Of a stretch of DNA of 62,255 nucleotides, positions 25,295 through 33,969 are shown in pieces. A program made the translations under genes and the position numbers. The notes under the pieces were generated by a model. The model was not told where the DNA came from and did not search any database. It worked only from the letters and a program-made list of their open reading frames with translations. The number at the start of each line of letters is the position of its first letter. Position 1 is the first letter of the stretch. Origin of the DNA: JBBQXY01 sp038209195. Lineage in GTDB: Bacteria; Chloroflexota; Ktedonobacteria; Ktedonobacterales; Ktedonobacteraceae. Location: contig JBBQXY010000011.1 of the NCBI GenBank assembly GCA_038209195.1, positions 1 through 62,255 on the forward strand, given 5' to 3'.

Positions 25295-27702
25295 CGCTTG
25301 CCTCCTAGGCTTGTATCTGTCATGGACGCCGCGGTTCCATTTGTTTCATCAGTTCCGTCAGGTGCCTTAGTTTCTTCAGATGCGTCAGATGCAACAGGTT
25401 CTTCTGGTAGCATATATTCCTCCAAGCCCGGGGGATGGCGTTGCACACCAGCAAAGGGCAACCACCAGTTTGCATTGCCAAGCAGACGCATAGTGGCAGG
25501 CACCAGCAGACCACGTACCAATGTCGCGTCGATCAAGACGGCCAGAGCCATACCAAGACCAAGTGCCTTGACGAGGATCATATCAGCAGTCGCGAAACAG
25601 GAGCTGACGACAATGACGATGATCGCCGCGTTCGTGATAATACCACCGCTTCTCTGCATACCAAGCGCGACCGCCTTTGTGTTATCCCCCGTCTGCCAGT
25701 ATGCCTCCTGAATACGTGACAGCAAAAACACTTCGTAGTCCATCGAGAGACCAAAGAGCGAACAGAACAGCAGAATTGGCCCCGAAGCCTCGACAAATCC
25801 AAGCGGCGTAAAATTGAGTAGTTGATGCAAAAAACCATCCTGAAAAAGCACGACTAATGCCCCATAGCTTGCCAGAATGGACAGCGTATTCATGATAATC
25901 GCCTTCAACGGTAAGAGCAGCGAACGGAACAAAAGCAACAGCACAATATACGTCGTAACTGCCACTACCAATATGGCTATAGGAAAATCCGTGTACAGCG
26001 ACGTAACGTAATCCATGTCTCCCGCGGTACTACCATCGACTAATGTGGTTATACCGCCTCCTGGATTGGTGTTACGAATGGTCTGTACCAGCGCCTGTGA
26101 ACGCTGATCGAGCATCTCATATTTGCTGATCACCAGCACCGATGTGGTATCCCCCGCCACTGAAGCTTTGACCAGGGCAGAGAGATAGGGGTCGGCAATC
26201 AACTGTGGATGGGTATAGAGCAACTCATATTGGGCGAGCGTAAAACGGGGATCGGCACTGACAATACTGTCTACCCGCGCCACACGGGGATCAGCCTCCA
26301 CACGCTGGATGTAATAATAGAGTTTGCGAATATTATCAGCCGTCATGACATTGCCTTTTGTCTGCACTGCCATCAGAATAGGTGTAGTCTCGCGGTCATT
26401 GAACCGTTTGGCTAAAAGATCAAAAGCGGCGCGCGAAGGCACGTTGGGCGGAAGAATTGATGCGTCTGGTGCCGAGAACCGCACGCCCAGAAATGGCAGA
26501 CCCAGACTGACAAGCACCAGGAAAACAGGTATAAACACGCGCACGGGATAGCGCATCACAATGTGAGAGAGGCGATACCAGAAACCATGATGTTCCTCTT
26601 GCATTTGCTCCGGCATACGTCCACTACCATTGCTCGCTACAGTTGTGTTCAATACTACTGCTCGGTTTCTTCGCCACAAACGCGGCAAGCGCACAGGAAA
26701 TGCATTGATGCGCGTACCGATAATAGCGAGGGCCGCGGGCAACAGTGTCAGCGCGGCAAGCACCGCCAGGAGCACGACCATCACTCCGCCCATACCAACT
26801 GAACGCAACATGTTGATGCGGAAGAAAATGAGGCCGATGAGCCCAATGGAGACGGTTAAACCAGAAAAGGCTACTGCACGTCCCGCCGTGGCAATGGAAA
26901 TAGCTACAGCCTCATCAACACTGCGCCCACGCGCCAACTCCTCGCGGAAACGGCTCACGATAAACAGCGAGTAATCAACGCCCAGACCTAGACCAAACAA
27001 GGTGGTGATGTTCAGCACAAAGATGGAGAGTTCTGTGATATGTCCCAAGCCAAAGATCAGTGCCAGCGCGACCGCAACGGCTCCTCCACCTACCAGTGCA
27101 GGCAGGATAGCCGCGACCACCGAGCGAAACACCAACAGCAAGGCAATGATGGCAAAGGGAATAGCCAAAAATTCCGCCCGCCGCAGGTCGCTTTCACTGA
27201 CAGATTGAATATCTTCATAAAAGACCGGCCCACCTCCAATGCTCGTCTTCAAGCCTGGAATTGCTTGTAAGCGCTGTTGCAACTCAGGCAAGAGCTTGAC
27301 CGCGCTATCTGGGTCGGGCTTGATTAAGACATTGGCGTAAGCCGCGTGACGATCCAACGAAATCTGCCGTGGATTGTCGGTGAAGCTCACAATACCGGAA
27401 ACCTCCGACCAGCTACGCACACGCGCCAGGGCTGTTTGCGTCTCTTGAACAAACTGTGGACTATCCGCGCTCAGCATATCGCTGGTGAAAATCACCTGTA
27501 CAATCGTCAGATCGAGATGGAGCTTTTGTGAGAGGAGGTTGATCGCCCGCTCTGATTCGGCGTCGGGGCTGACAAAACCTCCTGGATGTAGTACTTGGCT
27601 AGCCTGTGGCGCAAACGGCAATGCGACCGCGATGGCAACCATCCACAAGCCCACAATCAACCAACGATAGCGGGTGGCTATTCTGCCAAGATGGTAGAAC
27701 AT
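25291..27702 (-). CDS. MMPL-family RND exporter
   Basis: An 803-aa membrane protein with about 12 transmembrane helices in two halves (an N-terminal helix, a large extracellular loop, then five helices, repeated). The loop-to-helix region after each soluble domain is typical of MMPL/actII-3 transporters, with GLGLGVDYSLFIVSRFREE in the first half and LFGLSMDYEVFLLSRIQE in the second. These conserved Asp-Tyr motifs belong to the proton relay. The family exports lipids and hydrophobic compounds. The start at 27702 has AAAGG 7 nt upstream. The C terminus is an acidic Thr/Glu/Asp-rich tail. It overlaps the AttH/CrtC-like lipoprotein gene by 4 bp. Confidence 0.92.
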   Translation of the reverse strand: MFYHLGRIATRYRWLIVGLWMVAIAVALPFAPQASQVLHPGGFVSPDAESERAINLLSQKLHLDLTIVQVIFTSDMLSADSPQFVQETQTALARVRSWSEVSGIVSFTDNPRQISLDRHAAYANVLIKPDPDSAVKLLPELQQRLQAIPGLKTSIGGGPVFYEDIQSVSESDLRRAEFLAIPFAIIALLLVFRSVVAAILPALVGGGAVAVALALIFGLGHITELSIFVLNITTLFGLGLGVDYSLFIVSRFREELARGRSVDEAVAISIATAGRAVAFSGLTVSIGLIGLIFFRINMLRSVGMGGVMVVLLAVLAALTLLPAALAIIGTRINAFPVRLPRLWRRNRAVVLNTTVASNGSGRMPEQMQEEHHGFWYRLSHIVMRYPVRVFIPVFLVLVSLGLPFLGVRFSAPDASILPPNVPSRAAFDLLAKRFNDRETTPILMAVQTKGNVMTADNIRKLYYYIQRVEADPRVARVDSIVSADPRFTLAQYELLYTHPQLIADPYLSALVKASVAGDTTSVLVISKYEMLDQRSQALVQTIRNTNPGGGITTLVDGSTAGDMDYVTSLYTDFPIAILVVAVTTYIVLLLLFRSLLLPLKAIIMNTLSILASYGALVVLFQDGFLHQLLNFTPLGFVEASGPILLFCSLFGLSMDYEVFLLSRIQEAYWQTGDNTKAVALGMQRSGGIITNAAIIVIVVSSCFATADMILVKALGLGMALAVLIDATLVRGLLVPATMRLLGNANWWLPFAGVQRHPPGLEEYMLPEEPVASDASEETKAPDGTDETNGTAASMTDTSLGGKR

Positions 27703-27816
27703 ATCTGAGCCTTTCTTTATCACTTACACGCCTATGTATTATTTCGTACCTTGTTTATCTTCAGAGACGCTCACAAATACCCTCCGGGGTAATACCCCAC
27801 GAATACACTCCGAGGC

Positions 27817-28357
27817 AATATCACGCAGAACTCTTTCACCTCTTGCTTGCTTCGCGGAACTATGGTATACTTTTCCTAAGTCAAGACAATGTATTCCCTC
27901 GTCAGGACTAGCACTCTCATCACACACCTGTGCGTGAACCCAATACTCCTCCCCACCAACATCTATCTCCTTACCAAGGTTAAAGAGAGGTCACATATGT
28001 CCCATCCATCACAAAGCCTTCCGCATTCTTCTTTCGCACACCATACCACTCAGATTGGAGCGTCACATATGTCTCATCCATCACAAATGCTCCCGCATTC
28101 TTCTTTCGCACACCATACCACTCAGATTGGAGCGTCACATATGTCCCATCCATCACAAATGCTCCTGCATTTCCCTATCGATTGCAATGACCATAAGAAT
28201 TGGAGTCACATATGTCCCATCCATCACAAAGCATCCTGCATTTCCCTATCGATTGCAATGACTCTAAGAATTGGAGTCACATATGTCCCATCCATCACAA
28301 AGCACCAAGCAGGAGAACCCTGCTACAGCAAGGAGCAAAAAGACGTTTGAGAAACCC
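27817..28357 (+). repeat. Promoter-led five-unit tandem repeat element, copy 1
   Basis: A composite element, repeated inverted at 45816-46545. The first 140 bp (to about 27954) carry a promoter and leader conserved between the copies. Five units then start at 27991, 28063, 28135, 28206 and 28277 (periods 72, 72, 71, 71). The conserved core of each is TCACATATGTCCCATCC followed by ATCACAAA. The middle of each unit is diverged but still alignable. The last 60 bp, from GCAGGAG to TTGAGAAACCC, match the other copy. GGAG lies 8-9 nt before ATG in units 2-5. It could be a repeat RNA, a row of mini-ORFs or a protein-binding array. Confidence 0.75.
27843..27871 (+). promoter_or_regulatory. Sigma70-like promoter of repeat element copy 1
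   Basis: TTGCTT (27843-27848) and TATACT (27866-27871) are 17 bp apart and point into the five repeats. The same hexamers with the same spacing occur in copy 2, although a small indel has shifted which TTGCTT is used. That spacing conservation supports a functional promoter. Confidence 0.65.
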
Positions 28358-28501
28358 ATGGCCTCTTCTCAACTCCTCTCGACTCAACACCCCAAGTGTT
28401 GTATGATGTTGACACCTCTTTTAAGTATAGTAGTCGTCTTCGACAATATGAAGTCAAGAGGCAGTGCTTTGACTAACCCAAAAGGAACCATTAATATGTA
28501 G

Positions 28502-28522
28502 TGACACCCCTCGTGGGTGTCA
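28502..28522 (+). promoter_or_regulatory. Hairpin in smpB leader
   Basis: TGACACCC (28502-28509) and GGGTGTCA (28515-28522) form a perfect 8-bp stem with a 5-nt CTCGT loop, 33 nt before the smpB ATG. No U-tract follows, so it is more likely an RNA stability or translation element than a terminator. Confidence 0.4.
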
Positions 28523-28554
28523 GGTAATACCCCTCAAAGGAGCACAGTGTTTGT

Positions 28555-29058
28555 ATGGCAAAACGACCACCAGAGAAAAACGAGCAGACCAGAGCCCCAG
28601 CGAAGGATGAATCGTTCAGGGTCATCGCGGTCAATCGGCAAGCCTATCATGATTATTATGTCGAGCGCACGCTTGAGGTGGGAATTGCCTTGCTGGGTAC
28701 AGAGATCAAATCTATTCGTGATGGCAAGGTCAACCTGCGCGGTGCCTATGCCTTGGCGCGCAACGGCGAATTGTGGTTAGAGAATGCCCATATCGCTGTC
28801 TATGAGCACGGCAATCGCTATAATCACGAGCCAACGCGCAATCGTAAGTTATTGCTCCACCGCCGCGAAATCGACCAACTGCTCGCGAAAGTCGCGACCA
28901 AGGGCTTGACCTTAATTCCACTCAAGCTCTACCTTAAGGGCGGCAAAGCAAAAATAGAACTTGGCCTCTGCCGTGGTAAAAAGCTCTATGATAAACGTGA
29001 TGCCATCGCGGAACGCGACTCGAAGAGAGATATCGAACGCATCGTGCGCGCAAGATAG
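28555..29058 (+). CDS. smpB: SsrA-binding protein SmpB
   Basis: A 167-aa SmpB. It binds tmRNA and delivers it to stalled ribosomes for trans-translation. The family core is clear: RQAYHDYYVERTLEVGIALLGTEIKS, then GKVNLRGAYA, HEPTRNRKLLLHRREI, and the basic C-terminal tail KLYDKRDAIAERDSKRDIER. The first about 22 residues are a charged extension. AAAGGAG (28536-28542) lies 12 nt before the ATG, a longer spacing than usual. No ssrA gene was seen beside it. It is followed 24 bp later by a thioesterase gene on the same strand. Confidence 0.97.
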   Translation: MAKRPPEKNEQTRAPAKDESFRVIAVNRQAYHDYYVERTLEVGIALLGTEIKSIRDGKVNLRGAYALARNGELWLENAHIAVYEHGNRYNHEPTRNRKLLLHRREIDQLLAKVATKGLTLIPLKLYLKGGKAKIELGLCRGKKLYDKRDAIAERDSKRDIERIVRAR

Positions 29059-29082
29059 TAGTTCACAAAGTGAAAGAGCTCT

Positions 29083-29526
29083 ATGACACAGCAAGAACCA
29101 CCCAAGTTTGACCTGGACAAACTGCTTGCCGTAGCGAGTAACGCCGGCTATGCTCAACTCATTGGCATGCGCATCGTCACCGCCGAGGCCGGTATCGGCA
29201 GGGCCACCATCGCGGTAGATGAACGCCTGCAACATCCCCAGATGATTGTGCATGGCGGCGTCATCTTTACCCTGGCCGACACCGCTATGTCGATGGCAGT
29301 GCTTTCGCTCTACCCGCCTGGCACGCGAGTCAGCACCATCGAGGCCAAGATCAACTTTCTTGCCCCCACACGCACAGGCGAATTGCTAGCCGAAGCGACT
29401 ATCGTCCACCAGGGGCGTTCAACCTCTGTCGTTGAAGCCACAGTCTTTAACCTTGTGGATGGCGAACAAAAGCCAGTGGCTCGCATGCTAGGAACATTCT
29501 CCATCGGTCGCCCGAAAACCGAGTAA
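29083..29526 (+). CDS. PaaI-like hotdog-fold thioesterase
   Basis: A 147-aa protein of the PaaI/YdiI thioesterase group, which hydrolyses acyl- or aryl-CoA thioesters. Signature region HGGVIFTLADTAMSMA (near residues 64-79) carries the hotdog helix and catalytic acid, followed by TIEAKINFLAPT and the C-terminal strand. Length and fold are typical. The substrate cannot be named. It follows smpB by 24 bp and precedes a VOC protein by 59 bp, so the three may share a transcript. Confidence 0.85.
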   Translation: MTQQEPPKFDLDKLLAVASNAGYAQLIGMRIVTAEAGIGRATIAVDERLQHPQMIVHGGVIFTLADTAMSMAVLSLYPPGTRVSTIEAKINFLAPTRTGELLAEATIVHQGRSTSVVEATVFNLVDGEQKPVARMLGTFSIGRPKTE

Positions 29527-29585
29527 GCTCTATTCAACAGACACGTTCTGTAGTTCAGTTCAAGAGAAAGCGGATAACATCAACT

Positions 29586-29957
29586 ATGCCCATTCTGCGC
29601 TTGCATCATGCACAAATAACTATTCCACGAGGAACAGAAGAACAGGCTCGTCAATTTTACTGCGGCCTACTCGGTCTGCCCGAAATTGAGAAACCCGACT
29701 CCTTAAAAGCGCGCGGCGGTTTCTGGCTGCAAGTCGGGCAGCAACAAGTCCATGTTGGGACAGAAGACGGCGTTGATAAGCAAGCCAGCAAAGCGCACCT
29801 GGCCTATCAGGTTGACGATGTCCAGACCTGGCGGAACAGCTTAGAGGAGCATGGTTTTGCTATATTGGATGGTATCCCCATACCTGGCTTTGATCGCATC
29901 GAGTTCCGTGACCCCTTCGGCAACCGCATAGAATTTATACAGCAATTAGAACAATGA
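29586..29957 (+). CDS. VOC/glyoxalase superfamily protein
   Basis: A 123-aa vicinal-oxygen-chelate protein with two beta-alpha-beta-beta-beta modules. It begins with LHHAQITIPRG, which supplies the first metal His, has ARQFYCGLLGLPE, HLAYQVDD in the second module and ends with FRDPFGNRIEFIQ with the metal Glu. Members include glyoxalase, dioxygenases and antibiotic-resistance proteins; none can be chosen from sequence alone. It converges on the MFS gene, with only 4 bp between the two stops. Confidence 0.85.
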   Translation: MPILRLHHAQITIPRGTEEQARQFYCGLLGLPEIEKPDSLKARGGFWLQVGQQQVHVGTEDGVDKQASKAHLAYQVDDVQTWRNSLEEHGFAILDGIPIPGFDRIEFRDPFGNRIEFIQQLEQ

Positions 29958-29961
29958 ACTT

Positions 29962-31233
29962 CTATGCTTGCAGCCGTATCTTTTCGTGCTGGAAGAGCGC
30001 GAATAGCGAAATAAGGACAACACAAGCGAGGATCACCGTCAAGTAGATCAAGCCATCAAAGCCCCATAGTCGCGCAAACACCCCTCCCACGCCATTCCCT
30101 AATAACTGTCCCAGACCTAGAAAAATGGAGTAAAGGCCCATTAACAGACCACGATCTTTGGCCGCCTCCTCGGAGATATCGGCGAGATACGCTAATGCCG
30201 CTGGCGCAAAACTACTTTCAGCAAAGATGCCCACCATTAAAAGCGGTATCCAGAGCAACTGCCATGGATTGTTCCCAATGCCCAGATGGTTGATCCCCCC
30301 CAAGGCAATACAGGCTATATACACTCCTACCACCGAGGTGAGCATCAATCGCAAACGTGGCACACGACTGAGGAAGAAGGCCCAGAAGAGAAGCGATATC
30401 CCAAAAAAGAGCACATATGACCCCAGCACGAGGCTCAGTCGATGCCCCCCACCACTGCCACTCATAATCCCCATCAAGAATTGGTACTTATTGTGGATGG
30501 GAACGGAAAGAATAAAGGTGAGCTGTGAACTAAGCCAGATACCCGCCAACGAACTAATACATAGCCACGCCGGTATAAAGATAAACAAGCGCGGTGTGCG
30601 AATAATGCGCCAATAGCGTTTCCCTATGGTGCGCAAATTTCCTCGTTCAATGATTTGCAACGTTTTGGGAGCAAGGATCATACAAAGAATTACGAGCAGA
30701 TAGAAGGAGGCAAGCAAAGCGAAGGTCAAATGCCCAAAACGATCCCACAGTATACCACCCAGAATCACTCCCACGGCTATGCCGCCGCTCGTTGCCAACT
30801 CAAAGAAACTCATCACGCGCATACGCTTCGAGGAGTCTTCAGCGGTGTAATCTGCCAGATAGCCCAGCACGACGGGCACTTGCATAGAGGAGGAAACTCC
30901 CGCCAACACCTGTAAGCTCATCAGGTAATAAAAGGGGTGATGTACTGGCGTGAAGACAATCAGCAGCACGTCCACCAGTCCTACCAGCGGCCCAAAGATC
31001 AGGAAATAACGACGCCCCCAACGATCACTTAGCGCACCCATAAAAGGAGCCAGTGAAAGCTCAGTGACATAAAAAGCCACTGCCAGCAAGCCAACCTGGA
31101 GACTGGTAATTAAGTGACCAGCATAGGTGGAAAGTTGTGCAAGAAAGAGTCCCAGCACGACGGTAGCCGCCCCGCCGCTTGCGCGTAAGATAAATGTACC
31201 GATAAGCAGGGGCGTTACCGACCTACGTAACAT
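29962..31233 (-). CDS. Major facilitator superfamily transporter
   Basis: A 423-aa membrane protein with about 12 hydrophobic segments. The MFS loop 2-3 motif appears as GALSDRWGRRYF. Glycine-rich helix 5 and a long hydrophilic central loop are typical of drug/sugar efflux members. The substrate is unknown. It starts 1 bp after the stop of a small single-helix protein gene on the same strand, which suggests a two-gene unit. Confidence 0.88.
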   Translation of the reverse strand: MLRRSVTPLLIGTFILRASGGAATVVLGLFLAQLSTYAGHLITSLQVGLLAVAFYVTELSLAPFMGALSDRWGRRYFLIFGPLVGLVDVLLIVFTPVHHPFYYLMSLQVLAGVSSSMQVPVVLGYLADYTAEDSSKRMRVMSFFELATSGGIAVGVILGGILWDRFGHLTFALLASFYLLVILCMILAPKTLQIIERGNLRTIGKRYWRIIRTPRLFIFIPAWLCISSLAGIWLSSQLTFILSVPIHNKYQFLMGIMSGSGGGHRLSLVLGSYVLFFGISLLFWAFFLSRVPRLRLMLTSVVGVYIACIALGGINHLGIGNNPWQLLWIPLLMVGIFAESSFAPAALAYLADISEEAAKDRGLLMGLYSIFLGLGQLLGNGVGGVFARLWGFDGLIYLTVILACVVLISLFALFQHEKIRLQA

Positions 31234-31234
31234 G

Positions 31235-31408
31235 TCACAGCCTCTCTTTCTTTACATGCTGCGACTTCAATCGCTTTCGTAGTGTTATCAGCGCAATGAG
31301 GCAGCCTATTAAGATCAACACAACTGCCAATATTAACAACAGAAGTATAATGAGTCGTGTATTTACAATGTCGGCACCACTCAGTACTAATACGCTCAAA
31401 ACAGTCAT
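31235..31408 (-). CDS. Small single-helix membrane protein
   Basis: A 57-aa protein with one strongly hydrophobic helix (about 18-40, rich in Ile/Leu) and a basic C-terminal tail. The ATG at 31408 has a G-rich stretch about 9 nt upstream; a TTG eight codons further up is possible. It ends 1 bp before the MFS gene begins. It may be an accessory subunit of that transporter, but no family was recognised. Confidence 0.55.
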   Translation of the reverse strand: MTVLSVLVLSGADIVNTRLIILLLLILAVVLILIGCLIALITLRKRLKSQHVKKERL

Positions 31409-31638
31409 TTTTCGTTTCCCCCCATTGCTCAATCGCTCTTTTTCTCAGGCTTCTTCTTTATTGTATTACCTACATCATACTCTGACGGTATTAGAAAGGC
31501 TAGAGTAACGAAGCCTTTTCCCTTGGGCATATCACCATCACTTCAACCGCCTACTTCTCCAATACAGAAAAAGTATCTAGAAAAAGTACTGAGAAAAATT
31601 TTTTCTTGTCTACTTCTGCTATAGTTATATGACAGTCC

Positions 31639-31667
31639 TTGTATATTGAATGAATTAATGCTATAGT
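31639..31667 (+). promoter_or_regulatory. Promoter of receiver-domain gene
   Basis: TTGTAT (31639-31644), a 17-bp spacer and TATAGT (31662-31667) give a sigma70-like promoter. Transcription would start near 31675. This places an in-frame TTG at 31667 outside the transcript and supports the ATG at 31715. Confidence 0.6.
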
Positions 31668-31714
31668 TGTGGCATGAGAACTCAGCAACTCATATCAGTG
31701 AAAAGAAAACTGAA

Positions 31715-32119
31715 ATGGCCATTCAACAGGCATCAATTGCTCTCGCAAGGAAACCTCTTGGATACACCATCCTCGTGGTTGAGAATGACGCAGGTATCGG
31801 TGCTTTCCTTCAACTTGCCATCAACCAGGAAACACCCTATTTTGCCAGTGTTGTCACCACGAGCCAGCAGGTATTTGCAATTGTCCAACAGGTCAAGCCA
31901 TGTCTCTTTTTGATCGATTACAGAATGTATCCAACCACTGGTATTGACCTCTACGATCAACTCCACGCCATCATCGGACTCGAAAAGATTCCCGCCATCA
32001 TCACTACTACAGACTTTGATAGACATCACCTTGAAATTGAGCAACGGCATCTTCTCAGCCTGAGTAAACCATTTGACCTCGATATACTACTCGCAACCAT
32101 CGAACATCTGCTTTCTTGA
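31715..32119 (+). CDS. Receiver-domain-only response regulator
   Basis: A 134-aa CheY-like domain. The acidic pocket reads VVENDAG in place of the usual DD, and the phospho-acceptor Asp is kept in FLIDYRMYP. The Thr run in IITTTDFD and SKPFD supply the remaining site residues. Because one acidic residue is Asn, phosphorylation or metal binding may be weakened. It stands alone, convergent with a GNAT gene, so no kinase partner is apparent. The start is chosen from the promoter position; its ribosome-binding site is weak. Confidence 0.75.
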   Translation: MAIQQASIALARKPLGYTILVVENDAGIGAFLQLAINQETPYFASVVTTSQQVFAIVQQVKPCLFLIDYRMYPTTGIDLYDQLHAIIGLEKIPAIITTTDFDRHHLEIEQRHLLSLSKPFDLDILLATIEHLLS

Positions 32120-32206
32120 TAGATCACCTTTTTAAAGCGAGCTTTAGCACAACTGGGCTTTGATGAAGCTTGATCCGCTCTCTTCTTCCCAGCAAATGTG
32201 CCTTCA

Positions 32207-32788
32207 TCAAGTACGATCACTGCGAATCTGGGAAAAGACGAGTGTACCGACCAATTGACCATCGGGAGCGATACGATCGTCACGCAAGAGGCCTTCTAAC
32301 ACGAAGCCAAGCCGCCGTGCAACAGCAGCACTGCGTTCGTTGCGTTCATCACAGCGTATCTCGACGCGGTTAGCAGTGAGATGGTCAAAGGCATAGTTAG
32401 TCAAAAGCTGTGCAGCCTCGGTCATATATCCGTGACCAGCGGCAGAGGGACGTAGCCAGTAGCCGATTTCAAAGTATGTAAAATTCAAATCTCTTGGATG
32501 CAGTCCACTACCACCAATAAAACGCTGCGAAGCAATTTCCCAGATGCCCACGATCATATCTTCACGCAGCAGCCACCTGGCCTCCTGCTGTTTAATCCAA
32601 TCGCGACTCTCTTCAACAGTTTGGTGAGTATCCGCGAATGGCAGCCAGGGACGAATATAGTCGCGTGCTTCCTCTATGGCCCCCCTGAGGGCTTCCGCGT
32701 CACTCACACGGTATGACCGTACAGAAATCCGTTCGCTGTGTAGCTCTTCAAACAAAGGAATAAGCGTGCGATACTTGTTGGTACTCAA
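32207..32788 (-). CDS. RimJ/RimL-type GNAT acetyltransferase
   Basis: A 193-aa single-domain acetyltransferase that should transfer acetyl from acetyl-CoA to an amine. It shows LHSERISVRSYRVSDAEAL, the FEIGYWLRPSAAGHGYMTEA motif-A region (CoA binding), and VEIRCDERNERSAAVARRLGF. RimJ/RimL relatives acetylate protein N termini, and others act on antibiotics or amino acids. The TTG start has GAGGAG about 9 nt upstream. It lies 13 bp after the frameshifted GNAT gene and is the only one of the four GNATs here that is not of the double-domain type. Confidence 0.88.
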   Translation of the reverse strand: MSTNKYRTLIPLFEELHSERISVRSYRVSDAEALRGAIEEARDYIRPWLPFADTHQTVEESRDWIKQQEARWLLREDMIVGIWEIASQRFIGGSGLHPRDLNFTYFEIGYWLRPSAAGHGYMTEAAQLLTNYAFDHLTANRVEIRCDERNERSAAVARRLGFVLEGLLRDDRIAPDGQLVGTLVFSQIRSDRT

Positions 32789-32801
32789 GGTTTTATCTCC
32801 T

Positions 32802-33802
32802 CTAAAACGCGTCTAATATTTGTGTGCTTAGTTCTGTACCTGACCGCAATTCCTTCTCGTAGGTATTGTACTGGCGGGTGATGTGCATGCCGCCACGCTC
32901 ATAAAGCCGCGTGGCTCCAGTCAGATTTTGTGCATCGACATCCAGGCCGACCGTGTATATGCCACGGCGATAGCATTCTCCAAAGCAATGCTGTAAGAGG
33001 GCCATACCCAGACCTCTGCGACGCCACAGACGCCGTACCGCTAGATCATCCACCCAGGCCATACTGGCACTTTTCCTATCGCAGAGTAAGATACCCGCGA
33101 TCTCGCCGCCTTCACAGGCCAGAAACCAGAGCGATGGGTCAAAGTCCGTGCGCATCTCCAGGCGGTTTTTCCACCACGAGAAATTCCCTGGTATGTGTCC
33201 CCAGTGGTCCATAAACGCTTCGTCAATCGCGTCGAAGGTAGCAGGCGTATCTTTCCCTGACACGAAGGTACGCACAACAATACCTTCAGGCCACTGGGGC
33301 TCTTGTGGCGGTTCCACCATCGTAATTTCCATCTCCCAGGAGCTACGCACCGGTAGCAAACCCGACTCCTCAATTCTTTGCTGCCCAAGTTCATCGTGAC
33401 TGGAAATCACGCTATTGAATGTTACCCGTACTCCAGGAGCAGCCATAGCCACATGCTGCCGCGCTCTCTCCTCTGCCAAAGCCAGTAGAGTGAGGAATAT
33501 TCCGTATGCGCATAGGCTGGCAAGACAATAGGACGCGTGTAAAGACGAGCATGCTGATTATTCCAGATCGCCGCAAAGCCCACAACCTGCCCTGTCGGCG
33601 CAAAGACTATCCAGCTATCTTGTGCGATAACAAAATCGGAGGAGAGCCAACCACTGCGCAAATCATCTATCGTATAGGATTCATCAGTTTTGCCGTACAG
33701 CGCGATATCAACGGCCATGTTCAGCGCAAATACCGCCTCTACATCTTCCATACTTGCTGGCCGACAGGTAAAACCTTCAGGGAGTGTATATGTCAATGTC
33801 AT
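32802..33802 (-). pseudogene. Frameshifted double-GNAT acetyltransferase
   Basis: Two overlapping reading frames together match the intact paralogue at 34749-35741. The N-terminal part (from ATG 33802, GGGAAGGG upstream) reads through PEGFTCRPASMEDVEAVF to LPAYAHTEYSS and then turns into an unrelated sequence. The correct continuation, LALAEERARQH and the whole second GNAT domain, appears in another frame that runs to 32802. The shift lies near 33485-33505. Without it the protein would be about 330-340 aa with two GNAT domains. It may be a genuine pseudogene, a programmed shift or a sequencing error. The second domain could be made alone from an ATG at 33479, as its motif A (RRRGLGMALLQ) is intact. 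Confidence 0.75.
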
Positions 33803-33890
33803 AGCTTTTCCCTTCCTTCCCTCTTCTCTATGTGTAAGCATTCAGGTTTCTGTGCATCCTCACTGCCTCATACAGTTCGCAACGTATTGT

Positions 33891-33941
33891 GTGTGACTGA
33901 CGAGATTTACAACTGAAGGCTGCAAATCTCATCAGTCACAC
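33891..33941. repeat. Long intergenic inverted repeat
   Basis: Arms 33891-33908 (GTGTGACTGA-C-GAGATTT) and 33924-33941 pair at 17 of 18 positions around a 15-nt loop. It lies between two GNAT genes. There is no U-tract on either side, so it may stabilise the upstream mRNA or be a mobile palindrome rather than a terminator. Confidence 0.55.
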
Positions 33942-33969
33942 CTGTAATCACCCGGATGGATGCGATACG

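Noticed and set aside
27991..28300. CRISPR array (conserved cores of about 33 bp alternating with variable segments of about 38 bp)
   Set aside because: The variable middles are alignable to each other and to those in the second copy, so they are diverged repeats and not independent spacers. No cas gene is present.
27889..28350. Open frame of 153 codons across the tandem repeats
   Set aside because: The frame starts inside the leader without a ribosome-binding site and changes register at the 71-bp units; the second copy does not keep the same frame at its end. A single long protein is unlikely.
30158..30616. 152-codon plus-strand frame inside the MFS gene
   Set aside because: Antisense to an MFS gene with clear transmembrane segments; its translation is polar and without a family match.
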